Below are positions 48,825 to 58,625 of a DNA stretch of 64,000 nt, one piece after another. The DNA comes from Tritrichomonas musculus (taxonomy: Eukaryota > Parabasalia > Tritrichomonadida > Tritrichomonadidae): contig JAPFFF010000007.1 in the NCBI GenBank assembly GCA_039105265.1, positions 5,270,001 to 5,334,000 of the forward strand, read 5' to 3'. Both the position numbers and the translations under genes were made by a program. Each line of letters opens with the position of its first letter. The first letter of the stretch is position 1. The notes beneath the pieces were generated by a model. That model did not search any database. It was not told the DNA's origin and saw only the letters and a list, made by a program, of their open reading frames with translations.

Positions 48825-51800
48825 TATGGTTGTACCTGGTCAGCATTTGGTCAGTTTCTTTGACCGCCCATGATGAATTAAAATGCCCTTGGACAAATAT
48901 AATTTTGTTTTACAAAAACCATAAGATAAAAATTTTCATTTAAATATGTTTATTCTTCCTTAATTCCAAAATATAATTGAATTATTTATTTTTAATAATT
49001 CAGAATTATTTTCTATATTTTTATTCATTTTTTCTATAAAAATATTCAAATATTTGATAAATTATTAATATAAAATACTCATAAATTATTGGAATTGAGA
49101 AGGTCAAGACAAATTTGTGTGTTTTTCATTTTATATATTGAAAAATTCAATATAAATTCAATTTTTGACCATGGTCAAACGGGCAGGACAGCAACTTTTT
49201 CAATATATTTTGAGAAGGTCAAGGACCTGCCCATGGTCAAAAAATTAAAAAAAAAATATTCAAGCATTGTTTAATAAAAATAGAAATAATTTTGGTTGAA
49301 AAATATTTCATCAAATGCTTAAAATAAGAATTCGTAAGATGAGTAGACACAAACCTGAAAAAATTTTAAATGCATTTTTTCACCAAAAATATCGACTGTA
49401 TTTATTTCAATTGTCTGTTTTAAAACCTACTTGATATTTCATTTTGTTGACTCTATTTACTCAATTAGCATATATTTTTTCAATTAGCATAAATTTGATG
49501 TAAATCTGTAGGAATATATAACATTTTAATTTTCAAATCAAATGCATTTTAATTTTTTAATATAGATATTATCAACATGGTGATATAGATATTTCTTTAT
49601 ACAAAAAATAAATATTTATATAAATATAAATTAATTTAATGAAATATATGTTTTTGAGTATATAAAAAGAAATTTACAGTGATTAATTGATTCATTTCCA
49701 TTGCCAGTAAGGATTTTATTGAGAAAAACCGAAAACATTTTTTTTCTTATTCCTTCAAATTTGTTATGCACAACCATATTTTATAATAATAATTGTGATT
49801 TTATTTTCTCAATTTACTATATAAAATATGATTATTCTTATCAAATTTGAAGAAATTATTTGAATTTTATACAAAATTTGAATTTGAAAATTTTGTTTCT
49901 GATGTAATAATAATATAATTTTTTTACAGCTTATGGAGGCAATAACTCATTTTTTTCATACCGTTCCCAAAAAAAATAAGCATAATGACATTGGATCTTT
50001 ATCAGCGGATGATGATAATAAAATTGATGAAAGTAATTCCAACATAAATCATAGCAATGTTGAAGATTCTGGTAATCCAAGTAATAGTGGAAGCAATGAT
50101 TTAAAAAAAATAATTATTCATAAAGGTGCTACTCATGCTGATAAATTTAAAGAAGGAAAACAATCTCGAAATCATATTTATTGCGGAAATTTTGTGGAAA
50201 TCAATGGTAAAATAATAAAATGTCAATATCATAAACGACCATCCAGATATGATGATAATCATGATTGTTCACAATTTATTGACGAAGAAAAACAAAGAAA
50301 AATCGATAATTTTTTAACAGAAATGCCTATCGTAAGGGTTTTAGATACAGCCGATCTTTCCTTAGAAGATCATGTAGCATTAGTATGCGCTCAACTTAAT
50401 TTCAGTATTCGAAGTATATGTTCAAATGAATTTAATGATTTGCTATTACACTTTATTAGAGCAGGACAAAAATCATTTGAATTTGGAAAGACTGAGAAAC
50501 CAAATAAAATATACAAAGTTCGAAATAGACGTCAAATACGCCAAAGAATTATTGATTTATCAAAAAGTTCTTTGCTTTTTCAATGCCAATTGACCTCTCT
50601 ATCAAACCCAATTGCAGCTGCTCTTGATGGAGGAACAGTTGCTCATAATCATTTCGTCGATATACTTTTTAATGATATCATCCATCAACATGGCACTTTT
50701 TTATTCAAATCATATACTATGAGCACTTTTACTGCCAAAGACTATATGGAAATTGGAAAAGACACAATAGACAAAGCCTTAGAACATAATATAACTGTTT
50801 CTTGTTTCGTTGGAGATAGACTCCCCGCGCAAATGAAAGGATTAGACCATCTAAATCCAGAATCGATGCAAAATAAATTTTTCGATAATCCTAAGTATAG
50901 CGCAGTTCTTTTTATTCCATGCACATGCCATATTTTCAACCGTTCTTTATTGAAAATCACACAAAAAAGTGCCAATTTATCTAAATGTGTAGAAATACTA
51001 TGTTCTTTGCAAGTTTTACTTCGGAAACCATCCTTGTATTTATGCTTAAAAAAATTCATTCCATCTTTAATAGAAACCAGATGGGTCTTTATGTTTGATG
51101 TTGCTTTTTGGGCTATACAAAACAAAGAAGTTATTGATAGAATTTTCAAAAATACAAATAGTAAACCAATCAAAAAGTTGCTAAATCAAAAAAGATTTGC
51201 CGAATTTAAAGAAGGAATTCCAGAAATCATCAGAGAATTGACAACCATATTAATGCCAATAAAAATATTCATTGACAAAATTGAGAGTAACCGTGCTCCG
51301 TTATGGTGGGTAAAACCATTGTTTGATCAATTAATCAATCATTTGAAAACATGTAAATTGTCATTGTTGATTTTATCTAATGAATGCCAATTAATAATTA
51401 ATGCATTTCAAAATGATTATAAAGAAAATGCCAGAATTGAATTAATTGAAACGGCTTATTCATTTACCTCAATTGGAAGAAATGATTATCGCAAAAACTT
51501 TTTCAAAGAAGCACTTTGTGATGAAGAGAACGAATACCCAGATTATCCATCTTTAGACTTCTCAAAATATTTAAAAAAATTAAATAAACTTGAAAGTGAT
51601 TATATTCTTCGCTCCTTTATTAAAGAAGACTCAAGTTCTGATGATGAAACTCAAAATGAAGAAGAAGAAAAGAATGACACACTCAATATAGATGAAGTCA
51701 TCAGGGAAATTGAAGAAGATGAAAAAAAAAGATATGCTAAAAATATGATCACCATTGATAAAAATTCAATAAAAGATAAGTCAGAATTAAAACAAGAAAC

Positions 51801-52425
51801 TTTATTTAATTACTACTCTGTAACAGAACAAACAATAAATGAAATTGATGAAGAGAACAAATCGCAAACTAATAATCATGAAGCCAATTCAAATAACATA
51901 AGCAATAATGCATCCAAATTAAAACACTGGAGAAACTTAAATGAAATGAAGAATGAAAGTTCATATCAATGCTCTCTATATTGCATAAATGAATTATGCA
52001 AAATTAAAAAATTTGATAGAGAAAAAAAATCCAGAGTTCGAGATCAATATAAGAATTTTTTCCAATATTCGGCAGAAAAATTGCCAAATGGAGATTTGAT
52101 CTATGATTCTAACACCGAATTTTGGGCAGCTGCAGTTTATTCAAACTCAATGAATGACATTGCTGAATTGGCCACGACATTTCTATCAATTCCAGCCACT
52201 CAAGCAATATGCGAAAGAAACATTTCCGTTAAAAGAAGCTCAGTTTCAAAACAACAATATAAAATTAAAAATGACATATTAACAGCAAGAGCTAGATTAT
52301 CATGTTTGAAAGGAAAAATTCAAACACATATAGATGAGTGAAAAATTTATATATATAAAGCTTCTTATGATTTAATTTAATAAAACAAATCATTCCAAAT
52401 CTATAAATATATAAAAAATAATATT

Positions 52426-52464
<39 letters not shown>

Positions 52465-52666
52465 AAGATCAAAAATTTGTTTTAAATATATATAATATAT
52501 ATATATATATATATAACAATTCAAATAAAATTAATGTCATTCAAATTTTATTTGAATTTTGAATAGGCATTGAAAATTGAAAGATGTGATATGATAAAAT
52601 TGTCAAATTATAAGTTGACCAGGATTTTGACCACTGGTCAAAAAAAAATGGCCAGGTACAACTATA
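48825..52666 (+). mobile_element. Inner hAT element (copy A), 3842 bp, inserted into copy B
   Basis: Complete element with terminal inverted repeats TATGGTTGTACCTGG and TATAGTTGTACCTGG (as read inward). It is flanked by the 8-bp direct repeat TTATATAT (48817-48824 and 52667-52674), the duplication size expected for hAT. The insertion point is the (TA)n tract near the 3' end of copy B. Inside are a 5' region of 1.1 kb with several TGACC/GGTCA motifs, one transposase frame, an A30 run and a (TA)n tract. It looks fully autonomous. Confidence 0.88.
49933..52341 (+). CDS. hAT transposase (copy A), 802 aa
   Basis: Cut-and-paste transposase of the hAT superfamily. An acidic Ser/Asn-rich N-terminus is followed by a BED-like zinc finger with C84, C97, H100 and candidate H110/C112. 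The RNase H-like catalytic part shows Asp in AALDGGTVA (about 233), Asp in VGDRLPAQ (about 295), the typical CTCHIFNRSL (about 335) and ETRWVFMFD (about 383). The C-terminal dimerisation (hATC) motif reads FWAAAVYSNSMNDIAELA, then FLSIPATQAICERNIS with the conserved Glu (about 759). An acidic low-complexity insertion (about 565-600) lies before it. There is no interruption; the protein is identical to that of copy B. Expression would start at the first ATG after TTTTTTTACAGCTT. Confidence 0.92.
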   Translation: MEAITHFFHTVPKKNKHNDIGSLSADDDNKIDESNSNINHSNVEDSGNPSNSGSNDLKKIIIHKGATHADKFKEGKQSRNHIYCGNFVEINGKIIKCQYHKRPSRYDDNHDCSQFIDEEKQRKIDNFLTEMPIVRVLDTADLSLEDHVALVCAQLNFSIRSICSNEFNDLLLHFIRAGQKSFEFGKTEKPNKIYKVRNRRQIRQRIIDLSKSSLLFQCQLTSLSNPIAAALDGGTVAHNHFVDILFNDIIHQHGTFLFKSYTMSTFTAKDYMEIGKDTIDKALEHNITVSCFVGDRLPAQMKGLDHLNPESMQNKFFDNPKYSAVLFIPCTCHIFNRSLLKITQKSANLSKCVEILCSLQVLLRKPSLYLCLKKFIPSLIETRWVFMFDVAFWAIQNKEVIDRIFKNTNSKPIKKLLNQKRFAEFKEGIPEIIRELTTILMPIKIFIDKIESNRAPLWWVKPLFDQLINHLKTCKLSLLILSNECQLIINAFQNDYKENARIELIETAYSFTSIGRNDYRKNFFKEALCDEENEYPDYPSLDFSKYLKKLNKLESDYILRSFIKEDSSSDDETQNEEEEKNDTLNIDEVIREIEEDEKKRYAKNMITIDKNSIKDKSELKQETLFNYYSVTEQTINEIDEENKSQTNNHEANSNNISNNASKLKHWRNLNEMKNESSYQCSLYCINELCKIKKFDREKKSRVRDQYKNFFQYSAEKLPNGDLIYDSNTEFWAAAVYSNSMNDIAELATTFLSIPATQAICERNISVKRSSVSKQQYKIKNDILTARARLSCLKGKIQTHIDE

Positions 52667-52674
52667 TTATATAT
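52667..52674 (+). repeat. Target site duplication, right copy
   Basis: TTATATAT directly after copy A; see the left copy. Confidence 0.7.
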
Positions 52675-52718
52675 ATATATATATATATTATATATATTTA
52701 AAACAAATTTTTGATCTT

Positions 52719-52757
<39 letters not shown>

Positions 52758-52841
52758 AATATTATTTTTTATATATTTATAGATTTGGAATGATTTGTTT
52801 TATTAAATTAAATCATAAGAAGCTTTATATATATAAATTTT

Positions 52842-55250
52842 TCACTCATCTATATGTGTTTGAATTTTTCCTTTCAAACATGATAATCTAGCTCTTGCTG
52901 TTAATATGTCATTTTTAATTTTATATTGTTGTTTTGAAACTGAGCTTCTTTTAACGGAAATGTTTCTTTCGCATATTGCTTGAGTGGCTGGAATTGATAG
53001 AAATGTCGTGGCCAATTCAGCAATGTCATTCATTGAGTTTGAATAAACTGCAGCTGCCCAAAATTCGGTGTTAGAATCATAGATCAAATCTCCATTTGGC
53101 AATTTTTCTGCCGAATATTGGAAAAAATTCTTATATTGATCTCGAACTCTGGATTTTTTTTCTCTATCAAATTTTTTAATTTTGCATAATTCATTTATGC
53201 AATATAGAGAGCATTGATATGAACTTTCATTCTTCATTTCATTTAAGTTTCTCCAGTGTTTTAATTTGGATGCATTATTGCTTATGTTATTTGAATTGGC
53301 TTCATGATTATTAGTTTGCGATTTGTTCTCTTCATCAATTTCATTTATTGTTTGTTCTGTTACAGAGTAGTAATTAAATAAAGTTTCTTGTTTTAATTCT
53401 GACTTATCTTTTATTGAATTTTTATCAATGGTGATCATATTTTTAGCATATCTTTTTTTTTCATCTTCTTCAATTTCCCTGATGACTTCATCTATATTGA
53501 GTGTGTCATTCTTTTCTTCTTCTTCATTTTGAGTTTCATCATCAGAACTTGAGTCTTCTTTAATAAAGGAGCGAAGAATATAATCACTTTCAAGTTTATT
53601 TAATTTTTTTAAATATTTTGAGAAGTCTAAAGATGGATAATCTGGGTATTCGTTCTCTTCATCACAAAGTGCTTCTTTGAAAAAGTTTTTGCGATAATCA
53701 TTTCTTCCAATTGAGGTAAATGAATAAGCCGTTTCAATTAATTCAATTCTGGCATTTTCTTTATAATCATTTTGAAATGCATTAATTATTAATTGGCATT
53801 CATTAGATAAAATCAACAATGACAATTTACATGTTTTCAAATGATTGATTAATTGATCAAACAATGGTTTTACCCACCATAACGGAGCACGGTTACTCTC
53901 AATTTTGTCAATGAATATTTTTATTGGCATTAATATGGTTGTCAATTCTCTGATGATTTCTGGAATTCCTTCTTTAAATTCGGCAAATCTTTTTTGATTT
54001 AGCAACTTTTTGATTGGTTTACTATTTGTATTTTTGAAAATTCTATCAATAACTTCTTTGTTTTGTATAGCCCAAAAAGCAACATCAAACATAAAGACCC
54101 ATCTGGTTTCTATTAAAGATGGAATGAATTTTTTTAAGCATAAATACAAGGATGGTTTCCGAAGTAAAACTTGCAAAGAACATAGTATTTCTACACATTT
54201 AGATAAATTGGCACTTTTTTGTGTGATTTTCAATAAAGAACGGTTGAAAATATGGCATGTGCATGGAATAAAAAGAACTGCGCTATACTTAGGATTATCG
54301 AAAAATTTATTTTGCATCGATTCTGGATTTAGATGGTCTAATCCTTTCATTTGCGCGGGGAGTCTATCTCCAACGAAACAAGAAACAGTTATATTATGTT
54401 CTAAGGCTTTGTCTATTGTGTCTTTTCCAATTTCCATATAGTCTTTGGCAGTAAAAGTGCTCATAGTATATGATTTGAATAAAAAAGTGCCATGTTGATG
54501 GATGATATCATTAAAAAGTATATCGACGAAATGATTATGAGCAACTGTTCCTCCATCAAGAGCAGCTGCAATTGGGTTTGATAGAGAGGTCAATTGGCAT
54601 TGAAAAAGCAAAGAACTTTTTGATAAATCAATAATTCTTTGGCGTATTTGACGTCTATTTCGAACTTTGTATATTTTATTTGGTTTCTCAGTCTTTCCAA
54701 ATTCAAATGATTTTTGTCCTGCTCTAATAAAGTGTAATAGCAAATCATTAAATTCATTTGAACATATACTTCGAATACTGAAATTAAGTTGAGCGCATAC
54801 TAATGCTACATGATCTTCTAAGGAAAGATCGGCTGTATCTAAAACCCTTACGATAGGCATTTCTGTTAAAAAATTATCGATTTTTCTTTGTTTTTCTTCG
54901 TCAATAAATTGTGAACAATCATGATTATCATCATATCTGGATGGTCGTTTATGATATTGACATTTTATTATTTTACCATTGATTTCCACAAAATTTCCGC
55001 AATAAATATGATTTCGAGATTGTTTTCCTTCTTTAAATTTATCAGCATGAGTAGCACCTTTATGAATAATTATTTTTTTTAAATCATTGCTTCCACTATT
55101 ACTTGGATTACCAGAATCTTCAACATTGCTATGATTTATGTTGGAATTACTTTCATCAATTTTATTATCATCATCCGCTGATAAAGATCCAATGTCATTA
55201 TGCTTATTTTTTTTGGGAACGGTATGAAAAAAATGAGTTATTGCCTCCAT
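52842..55250 (-). CDS. hAT transposase (copy B), 802 aa
   Basis: Residue-for-residue identical to the copy A transposase, on the opposite strand. BED-like finger, catalytic Asp residues, ETRW block and hATC domain are all present. Complete identity over 802 codons, and even equal A30/T30 tracts, shows that the two elements separated very recently. Confidence 0.92.
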   Translation of the reverse strand: MEAITHFFHTVPKKNKHNDIGSLSADDDNKIDESNSNINHSNVEDSGNPSNSGSNDLKKIIIHKGATHADKFKEGKQSRNHIYCGNFVEINGKIIKCQYHKRPSRYDDNHDCSQFIDEEKQRKIDNFLTEMPIVRVLDTADLSLEDHVALVCAQLNFSIRSICSNEFNDLLLHFIRAGQKSFEFGKTEKPNKIYKVRNRRQIRQRIIDLSKSSLLFQCQLTSLSNPIAAALDGGTVAHNHFVDILFNDIIHQHGTFLFKSYTMSTFTAKDYMEIGKDTIDKALEHNITVSCFVGDRLPAQMKGLDHLNPESMQNKFFDNPKYSAVLFIPCTCHIFNRSLLKITQKSANLSKCVEILCSLQVLLRKPSLYLCLKKFIPSLIETRWVFMFDVAFWAIQNKEVIDRIFKNTNSKPIKKLLNQKRFAEFKEGIPEIIRELTTILMPIKIFIDKIESNRAPLWWVKPLFDQLINHLKTCKLSLLILSNECQLIINAFQNDYKENARIELIETAYSFTSIGRNDYRKNFFKEALCDEENEYPDYPSLDFSKYLKKLNKLESDYILRSFIKEDSSSDDETQNEEEEKNDTLNIDEVIREIEEDEKKRYAKNMITIDKNSIKDKSELKQETLFNYYSVTEQTINEIDEENKSQTNNHEANSNNISNNASKLKHWRNLNEMKNESSYQCSLYCINELCKIKKFDREKKSRVRDQYKNFFQYSAEKLPNGDLIYDSNTEFWAAAVYSNSMNDIAELATTFLSIPATQAICERNISVKRSSVSKQQYKIKNDILTARARLSCLKGKIQTHIDE

Positions 55251-56358
55251 AAGCTGTAAAAAAATTATATTATTATTACATCAGAAACAAAATTTTCAAA
55301 TTCAAATTTTGTATAAAATTCAAATAATTTCTTCAAATTTGATAAGAATAATCATATTTTATATAGTAAATTGAGAAAATAAAATCACAATTATTATTAT
55401 AAAATATGGTTGTGCATAACAAATTTGAAGGAATAAGAAAAAAAATGTTTTCGGTTTTTCTCAATAAAATCCTTACTGGCAATGGAAATGAATCAATTAA
55501 TCACTGTAAATTTCTTTTTATATACTCAAAAACATATATTTCATTAAATTAATTTATATTTATATAAATATTTATTTTTTGTATAAAGAAATATCTATAT
55601 CACCATGTTGATAATATCTATATTAAAAAATTAAAATGCATTTGATTTGAAAATTAAAATGTTATATATTCCTACAGATTTACATCAAATTTATGCTAAT
55701 TGAAAAAATATATGCTAATTGAGTAAATAGAGTCAACAAAATGAAATATCAAGTAGGTTTTAAAACAGACAATTGAAATAAATACAGTCGATATTTTTGG
55801 TGAAAAAATGCATTTAAAATTTTTTCAGGTTTGTGTCTACTCATCTTACGAATTCTTATTTTAAGCATTTGATGAAATATTTTTCAACCAAAATTATTTC
55901 TATTTTTATTAAACAATGCTTGAATATTTTTTTTTTAATTTTTTGACCATGGGCAGGTCCTTGACCTTCTCAAAATATATTGAAAAAGTTGCTGTCCTGC
56001 CCGTTTGACCATGGTCAAAAATTGAATTTATATTGAATTTTTCAATATATAAAATGAAAAACACACAAATTTGTCTTGACCTTCTCAATTCCAATAATTT
56101 ATGAGTATTTTATATTAATAATTTATCAAATATTTGAATATTTTTATAGAAAAAATGAATAAAAATATAGAAAATAATTCTGAATTATTAAAAATAAATA
56201 ATTCAATTATATTTTGGAATTAAGGAAGAATAAACATATTTAAATGAAAATTTTTATCTTATGGTTTTTGTAAAACAAAATTATATTTGTCCAAGGGCAT
56301 TTTAATTCATCATGGGCGGTCAAAGAAACTGACCAAATGCTGACCAGGTACAACCATA

Positions 56359-56911
56359 GTAAAGATCTTGGAAGTTGTAAAACTTTAGATCGATCAATTT
56401 TGTAGAAATTTTTTGATATATAAGTTAAGCAGTCATCATATTCTGGAATTAAATTCATATTATAATTATACCGATTTATAGTTAGAAGATAATCAAGACA
56501 TTGGTTTTCATCAGGATTATTTTCAGTAATAATTGGGAAAATTTCTGATATTTTTTGGTACATTTGGTCATTTTCAAGTAGTAATGAAATTATCCGCAAT
56601 TTATAACTAATTTCATGATTTATTTCGATTGTATCATTAACAAATAAATTTTTAATGATTTCTTTTACATCTTCTGTAAAAAGCTCACTTGTTGCTTCTT
56701 GTTCAGATATAGTAATTGTATCTAAGATTGGATCATCTTGATGCATTCTTGAAATTTTGGGAGATAAAAAACATGCAAAAAGTAGAGGAATTGTGATTTC
56801 TGATTGGCCTAGGATGATTGTAATTTTTTGTTCTAAGAAATTTGGAGGTAAATTTCCAAAACATTGTGGAGAAAGGGATAAAGTGTTGCTAGACATTAAA
56901 AAATATGACAT
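56359..56911 (-). pseudogene. N-terminal piece of a trichomonad BTB-like host gene, cut by hAT copy B
   Basis: About 180 residues: NLPPNFLEQKITIILGQSEI, LLFACFLSPKISRMHQDDP, then helices to VLQLPRSLL. The pattern of a strand-rich start, pocket-forming LSPKISRMH and following helices resembles the BTB/POZ-like N-terminal domain found in a big trichomonad family. I know the style, not the function. The frame runs into the transposon at 56358 and reads about 40 meaningless residues before a stop. A start at the second Met (near 56896) fits a TCATATT initiator better. The likely remainder may be the scrap at 48503-48628. Confidence 0.65.
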
Positions 56912-57197
56912 ATATGATTTTTCAAATAATTAATTCAAATGTCCTAAATTTATATAGAAAAAGCGATTTTTGAATATTTTTTATAAAAAGATGAATTTCA
57001 ATTTCTATTGTCATATTTTATATCAATAATTTGAGTTCTTATATAAAAATATATTTTTATTTAATAAGTCTGTACGAGTGATTTTTTGAAGTTCTTTATT
57101 GGCCCAACGATTAAAGGCATAATTGGGTTTTCTAATTTCTGAATAGTTTATTCATTGAAAAAGTTTAAGAACCAATTTTGCCTTTAAAAAAGATTTT
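56912..57197. other. AT-rich spacer upstream of the interrupted host gene
   Basis: Nothing coding recognised. Confidence 0.5.
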
Positions 57198-57740
57198 TTG
57201 GAGACTTTTGATCTAACTTTATATTACTTACTAAATCATTACTTTCACATGTCAAATCAATCTGTGAAAAAATCTTTTTCTTATTGTAGGCAACTGAAAA
57301 AGGTTGAATTTTCGATGAACACAGAATATTATGTTCAAATGAGACCAAATTTACATATATTCTTAGAGAAATTATCAAATATCTTTGATATTTATGAAAA
57401 TAAAATAATAGATAAAATACTTCCAAATGTTGAAAGTTGTTGTAGATTCTTCAAAGACTCATGTACATGCTTTGTTGGCTAATTTATAAAGGATCTGAAG
57501 ATAATTAATAGACCACTTAGCTAAACTTTAATAATTGATTATTCAGCAGATTCAGTAATTAAAAATCCAAAAAATCTTGTTAAAATAAAGCCATGGAATG
57601 GTGAAAAAGATGATAATGTATTAAATAGTTTAATCAAAATCTTTGAAAATATTGATTTTGATGAAGATAAGAGACAATCATTTATTGAAATAATTAAAAA
57701 AGATATATTTGATGGAATTGAATCATTTCCATTTGAATGA
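57198..57740 (+). pseudogene. NIF/FCP1-type (HAD) phosphatase pseudogene
   Basis: Plus-strand pieces follow the NLI-interacting-factor (SCP/FCP1) phosphatase domain in order: YYVQMRPNLHIFLEKLSNIF (compare RPYLDEFLEKLSEFFE), then CCRFFKDSCTCFVG, then FIKDLKIINRPLS, then LIIDYSADSVIKNPKNLVKI, then LNSLIKIFENI. Stops separate them (after CFVG and after RPLS), the segment after NIFDIY that should carry the FTAS motif is missing, and the DxDxT nucleophile motif is only vaguely echoed by ETFDLTLYY at the start. So a host-gene pseudogene. Intact relatives dephosphorylate the RNA polymerase II tail or other phosphoproteins. Confidence 0.7.
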
Positions 57741-57745
57741 GTATA

Positions 57746-57805
57746 CAGTTGTGTATAAAAAGTGGTAACGGTATAATAAATGGTAACACTTTTTATACAC
57801 AACTG
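57746..57805. mobile_element. 60-bp palindromic mini-element with TA flanks
   Basis: Arms 57746-57769 and 57782-57805 begin CAGTTGTGTATAAAAAGTG and are inverted copies, perfect over the outer 19 bases. TA sits on each side. The whole unit is little more than two terminal repeats around a 12-base centre. It lies exactly between two pseudogenes that point towards it. A degenerate relative lies at 245-302. Confidence 0.75.
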
Positions 57806-57808
57806 TAT

Positions 57809-58475
57809 GCATAAATCCTTGTTAATGATATTCCATTTTGGCTGACATTTTGAATCACATTGTTCAATATTTTTGCAGCTGAATTTTCAAAGAATATTGC
57901 TGGAAATTCTGTGTTAAAAATGCTGCAATTTTCGATTTTTAAATGACTTTCTTTACTATATATTGCATTGGAATGAGTGTCATTTAATGTTGAATCTTTA
58001 AGATAAACCATTGAATTATTTTGGCATACAAAAAGTGAATCATTTCCTTTTGAAATTGTGAGATTGCTAGCTGAAACATTGCTATTGTAAATATTGGTTG
58101 CATTAGTTACTGTAACATGCGTGAGTGAGGCTGATTGAGTGTTATAAAAAATAAAGGCTCCATTGCTATTGCCACTTTTATTTGCAGCTTCACATTTTTC
58201 ATTAGATGAAGAGCTACTTGAAATAAGAGAATTCTTATTTATTGATCAATGATTGAAGTAACCAATGTTTGAGTCAATAAATACATGGCACTTTTGATAT
58301 CATATCTATAAATATACATCAGACTAACATTAACATTAACATCTTGACATATAAGAAAGATAAAACAATTTAATAGAATTGTTATCTTTATGAAATTATA
58401 AAAGCTCAAAATGAGTAAATTTGGCCTTATTTTGACCATAACCGTTTTTAGGCAATTATGATTGTCCAAAATCAT
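57809..58475 (-). pseudogene. Secreted beta-helix protein, broken
   Basis: Minus strand. An N-terminal hydrophobic stretch (KITILLNCFIFLICQDVNVN) looks like a signal peptide. It continues to TSIIDQ and a stop near 58239. After a frame change the chain resumes: NKNSLISSSSSNEKCEAANK, SGNSNGAFIFYNTQ, SMVYLKDSTLNDTHSNAIYS, LKIENCSIFNTEFPAIFFEN, AAKILNNVIQNVSQNGI. The ladder of short strands with Asn and Ser at turns is that of a right-handed parallel beta-helix (pectin-lyase-like), common in trichomonad surface proteins. The 3' end is cut by the palindromic element at 57746-57805. Confidence 0.6.
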
Positions 58476-58533
58476 GATTTTTAAATCAAATGAAATAAAA
58501 AATAAAAAAAAACTAAAATTTTACTTTATTATT

Positions 58534-58564
<31 letters not shown>

Positions 58565-58625
58565 TTTATCATTATTCATCACTTGTTAATTATGGATGAA
58601 TATTATGATATGAAAAATTGGTCAG
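58476..58625. repeat. Short ATTT-type simple repeat in spacer
   Basis: Around 58530-58565 the sequence is a (TTTA)n/(TTAT)n run of about nine units. The spacer separates AT-rich pseudogenes from the GC-richer block on its right. Confidence 0.6.

Larger units (their letters stand above)
48667..56358 (-). mobile_element. Outer hAT element (copy B), split by copy A
   Basis: Copy B reads on the minus strand. Its 3' end is 48667-48824 and the rest is 52675-56358: 158 + 3684 = 3842 bases, exactly the length of copy A. Ends are TATAGTTGTACCTGG and TATGGTTGTACCTGG. The transposase frame is intact (52842-55250). The 8 bases flanking it (CTTTTAAC and GTAAAGAT) are not a direct repeat, so its own target duplication is absent or was lost. 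It separates two pieces of a broken host gene. Confidence 0.85.

Noticed and set aside
50742-51173. 143-codon frame antisense to each hAT transposase (also at 54010-54441)
   Set aside because: Shadow of the conserved catalytic region; no family resemblance of its own.
48667-56358. Polinton or retroelement origin for the large palindrome
   Set aside because: The only long frames are hAT transposases with BED-like finger and hATC domain, and there are short inverted ends with an 8-bp duplication; no polymerase, integrase, capsid or reverse transcriptase motif was seen anywhere in the window.
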